64,000 nt of DNA from Neomesorhizobium albiziae (GCF_900114255.1 NZ_FOSL01000009.1:124001-188000), one strand, 5' to 3'; shown: positions 45,713 to 53,991, counted from the stretch's first letter. Program-made: numbers and translations. The notes: a model not told the origin generated them from the letters alone.

Positions 45713-46351
45713 TTAGGCTGGGCGTTTGAATCGCGCCCGGTCGGCCTCGACCTCGGCGCGGCAGAAGCAGCCTTCGAAATGATCATTGACCATGCCCATC
45801 GCCTGCATGAAGGCGTAGACGGTGGTCGGGCCGACAAAGCTCCACCCACGCTTCTTCAGTTCCTTGGAAATCAGCGTCGATGTGGGCGTCGTCGGGTTGG
45901 CGGCCACCGCGGCGCGATCGACCCTCGCCGGACGATCCTCCGGCTTCGGCTCGAACTTCCAGAACCAGGCGGCCAGCGAACCGGCTTCCTTGACCAGATC
46001 CTGTGCGCGCGCTGCGTTGTTGATTGTGGAGACGATCTTGCCGCGGTGGCGGATGATGCCGGCATCGGCGAGCAGCCGCTCGACATCCCTTTCCCCGTAT
46101 TTCGCCACCTTATGGAAATCGAAGCCATCGAAGGCGGCGCGGAAATTTTCGCGCTTTTTCAGGATGGTGAACCAGGACAGACCGGACTGGAAACCTTCGA
46201 GGCAGATCTTTTCGAACAGGCGGCGGTCGTCGGCGACGGGTCGACCCCATTCCTTGTCGTGATAGCGCCGGTAAAGCGCGTCGCTGCCATGCCATGAGCA
46301 GCGGAGCTTTCCGTCTTCGCCTGCGATCAGGCCGGTGTTTTCGTCGTCCAT
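45713..46351 (-). CDS. tag: DNA-3-methyladenine glycosylase I
   Basis: A 212-residue base-excision repair enzyme that removes 3-methyladenine from alkylated DNA. It has the family start region R-C-S-W-H-G and Y-H-D-K-E-W-G, the Trp/Tyr-rich recognition core, and a C-terminal N-D-H-F-E-G-C with the His and Cys that bind zinc in E. coli Tag. The ATG at 46351 fits homologue length (E. coli Tag is 187). It is divergent from the L,D-transpeptidase gene. Confidence 0.94.
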   Translation of the reverse strand: MDDENTGLIAGEDGKLRCSWHGSDALYRRYHDKEWGRPVADDRRLFEKICLEGFQSGLSWFTILKKRENFRAAFDGFDFHKVAKYGERDVERLLADAGIIRHRGKIVSTINNAARAQDLVKEAGSLAAWFWKFEPKPEDRPARVDRAAVAANPTTPTSTLISKELKKRGWSFVGPTTVYAFMQAMGMVNDHFEGCFCRAEVEADRARFKRPA

Positions 46352-46374
46352 ATTCCCGTATTTTCGATCGTTGG

Positions 46375-46422
46375 AGCATTTGCAGTCAGGTGGAACCACC
46401 TGACGTCGCATAATGCGGCTAA
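46375..46422. repeat. Dispersed hairpin repeat, copy 1 (AGCATTT family)
   Basis: Begins AGCATTTGCAG, has a palindromic core CAGGTGG-AA-CCACCTG and ends CGTCGCATAATGCGG. The same frame of bases recurs at 59075-59125 and 59278-59330 with changed but still self-complementary cores. Confidence 0.8.
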
Positions 46423-46438
46423 AGTAAGCAGATAGAAC

Positions 46439-46491
46439 GGAATGCACGATTCAACTCAAATGCATTCCACTCATCGGGTGCGCCACCCGAT
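46439..46491. promoter_or_regulatory. Two inverted repeats before the L,D-transpeptidase gene
   Basis: GGAATGCA (46439-46446) pairs with TGCATTCC (46461-46468), and ATCGGGTG (46473-46480) with CACCCGAT (46484-46491). They fill the middle of the 296-bp gap between divergent tag and the transpeptidase gene. They may be an operator, or the remains of a repeat element; no regulator is adjacent. Confidence 0.45.
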
Positions 46492-46647
46492 TCATGAGGC
46501 CTTTACCAGATTCCTGAACCGGGCGGTAACCACACCGGAAGGTTTACCGGAAAGCCGGCATTTTAGGCGCCGCGATTCACTTTTCAGTTGCCACGCGCGG
46601 GCAACCATTCCGCGAAATCCGGGTGACGAAAAGCAGAGAGTGCGTTC

Positions 46648-47481
46648 ATGAAAGCCAAGATTTTTGTTCTGGGGGCGGCAGCCATGCTGGTGCTTGCGGC
46701 GGCCCCCGCTGGCGCCCAGGATCGCTATGGCCAGCGGCCGCCGGTCATGGTCAGTCCCGATCTTTCAGCTCCCTGGGTGATGCAACTCCGCGGCAACAAA
46801 CAGCTGCGCCAGCGGCAGCCACAGCCCCAGGTGCAGCATCGCCGGCCGCAGCCGCAAGTGCGCTACAGCCGGCAGCAGGTGCAGTACGGCCAGCCCGGCC
46901 AGTTGGGGGTCATGGCGCAGCCAACGCTCAACCAGGTGCGGCGCACTTACCGGCAGCGGCCGCCCTCGCCCTTCCAGACCGCGGGCATAGCGGCGCCGGC
47001 AAAGCGCGAGGTCCAACCGCAGATCGACCCGATGTACCTGCCGCAGGACGTGGCATACGACGGCAAGGAGAAAGCCGGCACCATCATCATCGATACGACG
47101 CAGAACTTCCTCTATCTGGTGAAAGCCGACGGGCAGGCCCGCCGGTATGGCGTCGGCACCGGCAAGCCGGGCTTCGAATGGGCCGGCACCCACAAGATCA
47201 CCCAGAAGCGCGAATGGCCGGACTGGCGGCCGCCGGCCGAGATGATCGCGCGCGAGCGCGCCAAGGGCCGCGTCCTGCCCGTACACATGGAAGGCGGCCC
47301 TGCCAATCCGCTCGGCGCCCGCGCCCTCTATCTCGGCTCGACGCTTTACCGCATCCACGGCACCAACCAGCCATGGACGATCGGCGGCGCGGTGTCGTCG
47401 GGCTGCATCCGTATGCGCAACGAGGATGTTGTCGACCTCTACGAACAGGTCGGCATCGGCACCAAGGTCGTGGTGATGTGA
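46648..47481 (+). CDS. L,D-transpeptidase (YkuD domain)
   Basis: A 277-residue exported enzyme that forms 3-3 cross-links in peptidoglycan or links proteins to it, a major activity in rhizobial polar growth. It has a Sec signal peptide (cleavage after A-G-A, about residue 24), a Gln/Arg/Pro-rich linker (45-110), and a YkuD domain with the catalytic H237-G-T and S-S-G-C253-I-R-M motif. Start supported by an AGAGAG-like site upstream. The basic Gln-rich linker may bind the cell wall. Confidence 0.93.
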   Translation: MKAKIFVLGAAAMLVLAAAPAGAQDRYGQRPPVMVSPDLSAPWVMQLRGNKQLRQRQPQPQVQHRRPQPQVRYSRQQVQYGQPGQLGVMAQPTLNQVRRTYRQRPPSPFQTAGIAAPAKREVQPQIDPMYLPQDVAYDGKEKAGTIIIDTTQNFLYLVKADGQARRYGVGTGKPGFEWAGTHKITQKREWPDWRPPAEMIARERAKGRVLPVHMEGGPANPLGARALYLGSTLYRIHGTNQPWTIGGAVSSGCIRMRNEDVVDLYEQVGIGTKVVVM

Positions 47482-47604
47482 TTTTCTTCGCGCGTTCCCC
47501 CTTGCCCGGGGAGCGCGCAACAGTTCGGGGGACGGGCCTGAACGGAGGGAAAGTTCGGGCAAGGCGGCACAATAAAAGCAGATACCGCTTCAACGTCGCG
47601 GCAG

Positions 47605-47640
47605 GGGCAGCACGGTTCGCAAACGTGCTGCCCTTGTTCG
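47605..47640 (+). terminator. Terminator after the L,D-transpeptidase gene
   Basis: GGGCAGCACG and CGTGCTGCCC form a 10-bp perfect stem with a 9-base loop, followed by TTGTTCGTTTG. Confidence 0.7.
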
Positions 47641-47708
47641 TTTGCGTCTGGTATGCAAGATAGAGCCATTCTTGTTGTGAAACATTGTTTCCGAAGAGGA
47701 ATATGCCT

Positions 47709-48638
47709 ATGCCCGCGCTGGCAGACACCCGTTATCTCAAGGGCGGCCCGGTCGCCGCCCGCATCATTGCCGAAGTCCGCACCGCCGCTGAGGAAGCAGC
47801 CGCGGACGGTTTCGCGCCGCGGCTGGTGTCGATCACCGTCGGAGATGTCGATGCGGTCGACGTCTACGTGCGCAACCAGCGCGCCAAGGCGGAACAGGCG
47901 GCGGTCGATTTCGACGAACGCCGTTTTCCGGCCGATGTCACCGCGGGCGAGCTGGAAGCGGCGATCGCCGGCATGAACGCCGACCCGCGCGTTACCGGCA
48001 TAATCATCCAGCGTCCAGTGCCGGCGCACATCCCCATCAAGGCGTTGCAGAGCGCCATCCATCCGCTGAAGGATGTCGAAGGCATGCATCCGGCCTCCAT
48101 CGGCAACATCGTCTACAACCAGCTCGACCTGGCGCCCTGCACGGCCGCGGCCTCGGTTGAACTGCTGAAGGAGACCGGGCTCGACCTGAAGGGCCTGGAG
48201 GTGGTGGTCGTCGGCCATTCCGAAATCGTCGGCAAGCCGATCGCCTTTCTCTTGATGAGCGAGGGCGCCACGGTGACCGTCTGCCATCACATGACACGCT
48301 CTGTCGCCGCTCACGCCAGGCGGGCGGACGCGCTGTTCGTCGCGGTGGGAAAACCCCGGCTGATCAAGGCCGACATGGTAAAGCCCGGAGCGGCGGTAAT
48401 CGATATCGGCATCAACGCAGAAACCGCGCCGGACGGCTCGACCCGCATCGTCGGCGACGTCGATACCGACAGCGTCAAGGACGTGGCTTCGTGGATCACG
48501 CCGGTGCCGGGCGGCGTCGGACCGGTGACGGTGGCGATCCTGCTGCGCAACACGATGGTGGCCTTGAACAGGCAGCGTGAACTCTACCGAAGGACTTATG
48601 GCGCAACGGACGCAGGCGGAAGGCTGGCGGCTGAGTAG
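47709..48638 (+). CDS. FolD-like methylene-THF dehydrogenase / cyclohydrolase with catalytic Lys replaced by Gln
   Basis: A 309-residue FolD-fold protein, normally converting 5,10-methylene-THF to 10-formyl-THF with NADP. The dinucleotide-binding G-H-S-E-I-V-G-K-P and the P-V-P-G-G-V-G-P-V-T motif are intact. In E. coli FolD the essential pair is Y50 and K54; here the aligned residues are Y53 and Q57 (Y-V-R-N-Q-R). The P-L-P motif is also altered (Q-R-P-V-P). It is therefore probably a paralogue with changed activity. The ATG at 47709 has GAGGA at a good distance. The gene abuts glcF tail to tail with no gap. Confidence 0.85.
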   Translation: MPALADTRYLKGGPVAARIIAEVRTAAEEAAADGFAPRLVSITVGDVDAVDVYVRNQRAKAEQAAVDFDERRFPADVTAGELEAAIAGMNADPRVTGIIIQRPVPAHIPIKALQSAIHPLKDVEGMHPASIGNIVYNQLDLAPCTAAASVELLKETGLDLKGLEVVVVGHSEIVGKPIAFLLMSEGATVTVCHHMTRSVAAHARRADALFVAVGKPRLIKADMVKPGAAVIDIGINAETAPDGSTRIVGDVDTDSVKDVASWITPVPGGVGPVTVAILLRNTMVALNRQRELYRRTYGATDAGGRLAAE

Positions 48639-48650
48639 CTACTCCGCCGC
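48627..48650. terminator. Palindrome spanning the abutting stop codons of folD-like and glcF
   Basis: GAGTAGCTACTC (48633-48644) is a perfect palindrome made of the two stop codons TAG and CTA, extended by GCGG/CCGC. It could act as a weak bidirectional hairpin terminator. Confidence 0.4.
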
Positions 48651-49970
48651 TACAACCAACCTGCCCTCCGCAATGCCCTTCGGCTTCGGGCCGCCATAGG
48701 CCCAGTCCAGAAGTTCTACCGTGTGCACGATCGGCATGCCTGCACGATCGGCGATCTGTGCGATGCAGCCGATATTGCCGGTGGCCACGACATCGGCGCC
48801 GGTGGCCTTGATGTTCTTCACCTTGCGGTCGCGCAGCTTCGCCGAAATCTCCGGCTGCATGATGTTGTAGGTGCCTGCCGAACCGCAGCAGAGATGCCCT
48901 TCGCGTGGTTCAGATACGGCAAAGCCGGCTTTCGCCAGCAATTCCTTCGGCAGGGTCTTGATCTTCTGGCCGTGCTGCATGGAGCAGGCCGAATGATAGG
49001 CGACGGCCAAGCCGGGTTTTTCGGCCGGTTCGGGAAGGTTGAGCGAACCCAGGAATTCGGTGACGTCCCGGGCCAACCCTGAGACACGCGCGGCCTTTTC
49101 GGCATATGCCGGATCGAGCCGCAGCATGAAGCCGTAATCCTTGATCGTGGTGCCGCAGCCCGAGGTGGTGACGACGATGGCATCGAGGTTGCCATTCTCC
49201 ATCTCGCGCGTCCACGCATCGATATTGCGCCGAGCGGCCTGGAGCGCTGCCTCCTCGCGCCCCATGTGATGCACCAGCGAGCCGCAGCAAACCTCGCCTT
49301 GTGGCACAACCACCTCGACGCCGAGCCGCGTCAAAAGGCGGATCGCGGCCTCGTTGATGCCGGGCTCCAGCACCGGCTGGGCGCAGCCGGTGAGGATGGC
49401 GACGCGTTTTTCGCGCTTGCCTGCGACCGCACGATGAACCGCCGGCAAAGCCATCGGCGACGGCGACGGCACCGAGGCCGGCGCCAGCGCGAGCATCGCC
49501 GCCACCGGCTGCAGCGGCTTGACCGCGCGGAACAGTCCGGCAAACGGGCGGCCAAGCCTTGCCAGTTTCAGCGCCGCCCGGAAGCGTCGGGGGTAAGGCA
49601 ACACGAACGCCAGCAACGCGCGGATGGCGCGATTGGGCAGCGGCCGCTTGTAGGTCTTTTCGATATGGGCACGGGCATGGTCGACCAGGTGCATGTAGTT
49701 GACGCCCGAAGGACACGTGGTCATGCAGGCGAGGCAGGACAGGCAGCGATCGATATGGGTGACGATTTGTTTGTCGGCCGCCCTGCCGTTCTCCAGCATG
49801 TCCTTGATCAGGTAGATGCGCCCGCGTGGGCTATCCAGCTCATTGCCGAGCGTCACATAGGTCGGGCATGTCGCGGTGCAGAAGCCGCAATGCACGCAGT
49901 TTCGCAGGATCTTTTCCGATTCAGCGACATGCGGGTCGAGCAGTTGGGCGGGAGTGAAATTGGTTTGCAT
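48639..49970 (-). CDS. glcF: Glycolate oxidase iron-sulfur subunit
   Basis: A 443-residue protein with two 4Fe-4S ferredoxin motifs (C25-x2-C-x2-C-x3-C35-P and C76-x2-C-x2-C-x3-C86-P) and two C-terminal CCG-type cysteine-rich domains (V-C-C-G-S and L-C-C-G-S-A). It passes electrons from the flavin subunits GlcD and GlcE to the quinone pool during glycolate or D-lactate oxidation. It is last in the glc operon, 11 bp after glcE. Confidence 0.94.
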   Translation of the reverse strand: MQTNFTPAQLLDPHVAESEKILRNCVHCGFCTATCPTYVTLGNELDSPRGRIYLIKDMLENGRAADKQIVTHIDRCLSCLACMTTCPSGVNYMHLVDHARAHIEKTYKRPLPNRAIRALLAFVLPYPRRFRAALKLARLGRPFAGLFRAVKPLQPVAAMLALAPASVPSPSPMALPAVHRAVAGKREKRVAILTGCAQPVLEPGINEAAIRLLTRLGVEVVVPQGEVCCGSLVHHMGREEAALQAARRNIDAWTREMENGNLDAIVVTTSGCGTTIKDYGFMLRLDPAYAEKAARVSGLARDVTEFLGSLNLPEPAEKPGLAVAYHSACSMQHGQKIKTLPKELLAKAGFAVSEPREGHLCCGSAGTYNIMQPEISAKLRDRKVKNIKATGADVVATGNIGCIAQIADRAGMPIVHTVELLDWAYGGPKPKGIAEGRLVVAAE

Positions 49971-49981
49971 GATATCCGCCC

Positions 49982-51217
49982 CTACGCCGAAATGCCCGTC
50001 GCATCGACCGGCCCGGTCGCCATCCGCCCGGGGTTAAAAATACCCTTCGGATCGAACTCGCTTTTCAGCCGTTGCGAAAGTGCGGCAAGCGCCCGTGGCT
50101 GCGGTTCGAACACCGGCGTCGAGGCCCGCCACTGCAGGCCGGCGCGAACCAGCGTCGCATGGCCGCCGCCAAACTTCCTGACAAGGCCCCGCACCGTTCC
50201 GGCCTCCGGATCGCTCTCCATGCGCAGCCAGATCAGGCCGCCCTGCCAGTCGTAGAAGGCGTCAGCGCCGGCTTCCATGCGCAGCGCCGCAACCATCCTG
50301 TGCCCGTCCGAAGGCGCCATCGAAACCCGCCAAACCGGCCGCTCGCTGCCGTCGGCGAAAGGCAGGCAGTCGCGGATCTCACGCCAGAGCCTGCGCGACT
50401 GATCCGTCTCGAGCCGGTCGAGCGCGGGCGCCGCCTTGAGCAGGTCTTTCAGTTTCGCCAGCCGGTAGGCGACCGAGGGCCCGAAGCCTTCGAGGCGCAG
50501 CAAGGTCGCCGGACTACCAGCCAGCGCACCATCCAGAACCCTGCCGACGACGTTTTCCGGCAAGTGTGCCGCACTTGCCACCTCCGCGCTGGAACCGAGC
50601 GCCAGCGCCATGGCGGAGATTGCCTCGCCTTCCATCAAACCGCGGACGACGAGGGTGATTTCGGTTTCGGCCGCGGGCAGCACCTTGAAGGTGACCGTGG
50701 TGAGTGCCGCCAGCGTTCCCCAGGAGCCGGCCATCGCCTTGGAGAGGTCGTAGCCGGTGACGTTCTTCACCACGCGGCCGCCGGACTTGAACGCCTCGCC
50801 GCGCCCGGACACCGCCTCGATGCCCAGTATGTGATCGCGAGCCGCCCCTGCCTTCAGCCGTCGCGGACCTGAAAGATTGGCCGCCAGCACGCCGCCGATG
50901 GTGCCGCGTCCCGCCGGGCCACCCATCAGCGGGCCGTAGTCCATCGGCTCGAAGGCAAGCTGCTGCTTGTGCTCACCGAGCAGTTTTTCGATACCGGCCA
51001 GCGGCGTGCCGGCCTTCGCCGAAAGCACCAGTTCCTCCGGCTCGTAGAGCGTGACGCCGGAGAGACCGGAGAGGTCGAGCGTGTGCGCTGCCTGTACCGG
51101 CTGGCCGATGCCGCGCTTGGAGCCGTGGCCGAGGATTTCCAGCGGCTGGTCCTCGGCCAGCGCCCACTGCACCGCGGTGAGGGTCTCGGCAGCCGAGGTT
51201 GGGGCGAAGGTGGTCAT
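49982..51217 (-). CDS. glcE: Glycolate oxidase FAD-binding subunit
   Basis: A 411-residue FAD-binding protein of the PCMH/vanillyl-alcohol oxidase fold, shorter than GlcD, as GlcE is. G-P-A-G-R-G-T-I-G-G-V-L-A-A-N and the later V-V-K-N-V-T-G-Y-D-L-S-K stretch are family hallmarks. The ATG at 51217 gives the normal length; the frame upstream runs into the repeat element. It lies between the ASCH-DUF559 gene and glcF. Confidence 0.92.
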   Translation of the reverse strand: MTTFAPTSAAETLTAVQWALAEDQPLEILGHGSKRGIGQPVQAAHTLDLSGLSGVTLYEPEELVLSAKAGTPLAGIEKLLGEHKQQLAFEPMDYGPLMGGPAGRGTIGGVLAANLSGPRRLKAGAARDHILGIEAVSGRGEAFKSGGRVVKNVTGYDLSKAMAGSWGTLAALTTVTFKVLPAAETEITLVVRGLMEGEAISAMALALGSSAEVASAAHLPENVVGRVLDGALAGSPATLLRLEGFGPSVAYRLAKLKDLLKAAPALDRLETDQSRRLWREIRDCLPFADGSERPVWRVSMAPSDGHRMVAALRMEAGADAFYDWQGGLIWLRMESDPEAGTVRGLVRKFGGGHATLVRAGLQWRASTPVFEPQPRALAALSQRLKSEFDPKGIFNPGRMATGPVDATGISA

Positions 51218-51255
51218 GAGTGCAAAGCAGGGAGAGGCGCCCAGATCGCGGCAGT

Positions 51256-51320
51256 GGTTCCTCGCCCCTGCCGAAGGCGGGGGAGAGGTGGCGAGCCCGA
51301 AGGGCGAGACGGAGAGGGGG
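51256..51320 (-). repeat. Double-hairpin repeat, copy A
   Basis: A 65-bp element reading, on the minus strand, from CCCCCTCTCCGTCTCG to GGGGCGAGGAACC with two small hairpins closed by TTC loops. It is an inverted copy of 51761-51824 and lies in the gap between the DUF559 domain end and glcE. Confidence 0.85.
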
Positions 51321-51323
51321 CGA

Positions 51324-52409
51324 TCATCGAGCGACGCTCTCGGGATTTTTTCTTGATCTCGCGAAAACAAACCGCAGATCAGCTGTGACGACATCCTCGC
51401 TCAGTCGACCATCCAAGACAGCCAGGATGGTCTCACAAACGCTTCCCATGTGCTTCAGTGCATCAGAACTCCAAAACCGCAAGACTGAGAAACCTGCGCC
51501 CCGCATGAATTCGTCCCGCTTTCGGTCGTAGGCGCTCTCGGCGTGTTGACTGCCATCCAACTCGACAACCAGCTTACCGCTCCGGCACACAAAATCCGCG
51601 AAATAGGGTCCAATCGGCACCTGTCGCACGAATTTGTAACCGCCTAGCCGTTTGGCCTTCAGTTCATTCCACAGAGTGGCTTCGGCTATATTGTCGCCTC
51701 GGCGCAACTCCCGAGCGCGCGCGATCTTTCCCGGTGAGCGACGGCTTTGGAAATCAGCAGCCCCCCTCTCCGTCTCGGGCTTCGCCCGAGCCACCTCTCC
51801 CCCGCTTCGCGGGGGCGAGGAACCCAAGTCCTGGGGCGTCCCCAACCGCTTCAACACCACCTCGCCCCTTGGCGAGAGCCGATACCCCACTTCCAGACTT
51901 TCGGTCAGGCCGAGTTCCTTCAGCTTGCGCACATCCTGCTTGAACCGGAGCTTCTCGACATCGAGCGCCGCCGCCAGGATTGCTGCGGCGACAGCCGGTT
52001 TTTCGGCGACCGTCTTCAGGATGGCCGGGAAATAGCCCGGCGCGGATTTCTCCCAGCGCGCGAACCGCGCCTGGATATCGCGCCATTCAACCTCGGAGAG
52101 CTCCACCATCTCACGTTTGCTGACGCGCTCGTCGGCCTCGATGCCGGCAAGGCCGATGCGATACACGGGATCGCCGTTTTCGACCCCCAGCATCTTCTGC
52201 AAGGCGGCAAGCGTCGCGAAGCCGGACGCCTGCGCATCCTCTTCCGTCAACGCGGCGGCGTCAGCTGTCTCAATGGCGCCGATGCGAACGACGCCGGCAG
52301 CGGTGCGGACACGGCCGCCGGGCTTCACCGTCGGCCGTTTCCAGCGGCGGAAGGCAAGCGTGATGTCGCCGCGCAAAATGCCGTCGAGGGTGGCCTGCTT
52401 GAAGAGCAT
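51324..52409 (-). CDS. ASCH-like domain protein fused in frame to a DUF559 endonuclease-like domain
   Basis: A 361-residue hybrid. Residues 1-215 look like an ASCH-type RNA-binding protein (L-F-K-Q-A-T-L-D-G-I-L-R-G, then F-R-R-W-K-R-P) with a helical extension. Residues about 198-220 are translated repeat DNA (P-P-R-S-G-G-E-V-A-R-A-K-P-E-T-E-R-G). From about 230 to 335 is a DUF559 domain of the PD-(D/E)XK/Vsr-like fold: R-R-G-D-N-I-A-E-A-T-L-W-N-E-L, Y-F-A-D-F-V-C, V-V-E-L-D-G-S-Q-H, V-L-R-F-W. It sits between glcD (5 bp) and glcE. The fusion looks recent; whether both parts fold and work is unknown. Confidence 0.8.
   Translation of the reverse strand: MLFKQATLDGILRGDITLAFRRWKRPTVKPGGRVRTAAGVVRIGAIETADAAALTEEDAQASGFATLAALQKMLGVENGDPVYRIGLAGIEADERVSKREMVELSEVEWRDIQARFARWEKSAPGYFPAILKTVAEKPAVAAAILAAALDVEKLRFKQDVRKLKELGLTESLEVGYRLSPRGEVVLKRLGTPQDLGSSPPRSGGEVARAKPETERGAADFQSRRSPGKIARARELRRGDNIAEATLWNELKAKRLGGYKFVRQVPIGPYFADFVCRSGKLVVELDGSQHAESAYDRKRDEFMRGAGFSVLRFWSSDALKHMGSVCETILAVLDGRLSEDVVTADLRFVFARSRKNPESVAR
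51761..51824 (+). repeat. Double-hairpin repeat, copy B, inside a reading frame
   Basis: A 64-bp element with two strong hairpins, CTCGGGC-TTC-GCCCGAG and CCCCCGC-TTC-GCGGGGG. It matches copy A in inverted orientation except in the hairpin arms, where changes are mostly paired. It lies within the ASCH-DUF559 coding frame and supplies the linker between the two domains. Confidence 0.9.
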
Positions 52410-52414
52410 TCCTC

Positions 52415-53911
52415 TCAAAACCTCGGAATGTCGGGAAACGGCAGTTTGCCGTTGTGGATGTGCATGCGGCCGAGTTCCGCGCAGCGCCGAAGCTGCGGAA
52501 ACACCTTTCCTGGGTTGAGCAGATGGTTGGGATCGAAAGCGCACTTCACCCGCATCTGCTGGTCGAGATCGATCTCGTTGAACATTTCGGGCATCAGGTC
52601 GCGTTTCTCGACGCCGACGCCGTGTTCGCCGGTCAGCACGCCGCCAACCTTGACGCAGAGCCGCAGGATGTCGGAACCGAACTCTTCGGCCTTTTCCAGT
52701 TCGCCGGGCACGTTGGCATCGTAGAGGATCAGCGGATGCAGATTGCCGTCGCCGGCGTGGAAGACGTTGGCGACACGCAACCCGTATTTCTCAGACAGTT
52801 CGCGCATGCCGGCGAGCACCTTTGGCAGTTCCTTGCGCGGGATGGTGCCGTCCATGCAGTAGTAATCCGGCGAAATGCGCCCGACCGCCGGAAACGCCGC
52901 CTTGCGGCCCGCCCAGAAAACCAGCCGCTCCTGCTCCGACTGCGATACGCGGCAGACGGTCGATCCGTTCTTCAGCGCGATAGCCTCTACAGCTCCGATC
53001 AGGTGGTCGACCTCGTCGCCGCAACCGTCCAGCTCGACGATCAGCAGCGCCTCGCAATCCAGTGGATAGCCAGCATGGACAAAATCCTCCGCCGCATGGA
53101 TTGCCGGCCTGTCCATCATCTCCATGCCGCCCGGAATGATGCCGGCGCCGATGATGTCGGCGACGCACTGGCCAGCCTCTTCGCTCGACGGGAAACCGAT
53201 CAGCAGCGCACGCGCCGTCTCCGGCTTCTGCAAAATACGCACCGTCACCTCGGTGACGACGCCAAGCAGCCCTTCCGAGCCGCTCATGACGCCAAGCAGG
53301 TCGTAGCCTTCGCTGTCCAGATGCTTGCCGCCGAGGCGCACCACCTCGCCGTCCATCAGCACCATCTCGATGCCGAGCACATTGTTGGCGGTGAGGCCAT
53401 ACTTCAGGCAGTGCACGCCACCTGAATTCTCCGCGACATTGCCGCCGATCGAACAGGCGATCTGGGAGGATGGATCGGGGGCATAATAGAAGCCCTCCTG
53501 CTCGACCGCGTTGGTGATGCCGAGATTGGTCACGCCCGGCTGCACGACCGCGGCGCGGTTGGCGAAATCGATGTCGAGGATACGGTTGAAACGGCTCATC
53601 ACCAGAAGAACTGCGTCTTCCAGCGGTAGCGCGCCACCGGAGAGCGAAGTGCCGGAGCCGCGCGGCACAACCTTGATGTTGCGCTCATTGCAATATTTCA
53701 GGATGCGCGAAACCTGCTGCACGGTTTCCGGCAGCACCACGACCAGCGGCAGCTGGCGGTAGGCGGTGAGGCCATCGCTTTCGAAAGCGCGCATCGAATT
53801 GACCGCATCGACGACGCCCTCGCCCGGTACGATGATGCGCATGTCGCCAACGATCTCGGCGCGGCGCGCCAGTGTCGCCGCATCGGCTTTCGGCATCGTC
53901 AGTCCCGACAT
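52415..53911 (-). CDS. glcD: Glycolate / D-lactate oxidase FAD subunit
   Basis: A 498-residue FAD enzyme that oxidises glycolate or D-lactate. The PCMH FAD-binding motif (P-R-G-S-G-T-S-L-S-G-G-A, about 85-96; C-S-I-G-G-N-V-A-E-N-S-G-G) and the C-terminal N-V-F-H-A-G-D-G-N-L-H-P and G-E-H-G-V-G motifs are intact. It is the first gene of glcD-[ASCH-DUF559]-glcE-glcF. A 23-bp palindrome lies 20 bp before the start and resembles one before the GntR-type gene at 55515. Confidence 0.94.
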   Translation of the reverse strand: MSGLTMPKADAATLARRAEIVGDMRIIVPGEGVVDAVNSMRAFESDGLTAYRQLPLVVVLPETVQQVSRILKYCNERNIKVVPRGSGTSLSGGALPLEDAVLLVMSRFNRILDIDFANRAAVVQPGVTNLGITNAVEQEGFYYAPDPSSQIACSIGGNVAENSGGVHCLKYGLTANNVLGIEMVLMDGEVVRLGGKHLDSEGYDLLGVMSGSEGLLGVVTEVTVRILQKPETARALLIGFPSSEEAGQCVADIIGAGIIPGGMEMMDRPAIHAAEDFVHAGYPLDCEALLIVELDGCGDEVDHLIGAVEAIALKNGSTVCRVSQSEQERLVFWAGRKAAFPAVGRISPDYYCMDGTIPRKELPKVLAGMRELSEKYGLRVANVFHAGDGNLHPLILYDANVPGELEKAEEFGSDILRLCVKVGGVLTGEHGVGVEKRDLMPEMFNEIDLDQQMRVKCAFDPNHLLNPGKVFPQLRRCAELGRMHIHNGKLPFPDIPRF

Positions 53912-53930
53912 CGCGCCATCTCCGCACCAG

Positions 53931-53953
53931 ACTGGTAAAATTCATTTACCAGT
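53931..53953. promoter_or_regulatory. GntR/FadR-type operator candidate before glcD
   Basis: ACTGGTAAA-N5-TTTACCAGT, a perfect 9-bp inverted repeat 20 bp before glcD. TGGT/ACCA half-sites are typical of the GlcC/LldR/PdhR branch of the FadR family. It shares 17 of 23 positions with 55463-55441. Confidence 0.75.
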
Positions 53954-53991
53954 TGGGCAATTTGGCGCAAGCGAAACCTTAGGACAAGCCT

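Larger units (their letters stand above)
51256..51824. mobile_element. Candidate repeat-bounded DUF559 nuclease unit
   Basis: A 569-bp segment whose two ends are inverted copies of the same 64-65 bp double-hairpin repeat, with outer ends GGTTCCTCGCCCC and GGGGCGAGGAACC. Between them lies only the DUF559 nuclease-like domain coding region. The layout recalls REP elements flanking RAYT transposases. No target-site duplication is visible, so mobility is a hypothesis. Confidence 0.4.

Noticed and set aside
51256..51824. Classical insertion sequence
   Set aside because: No DDE or Y1 transposase and no target duplication is visible, so it is reported only as a candidate mobile unit.
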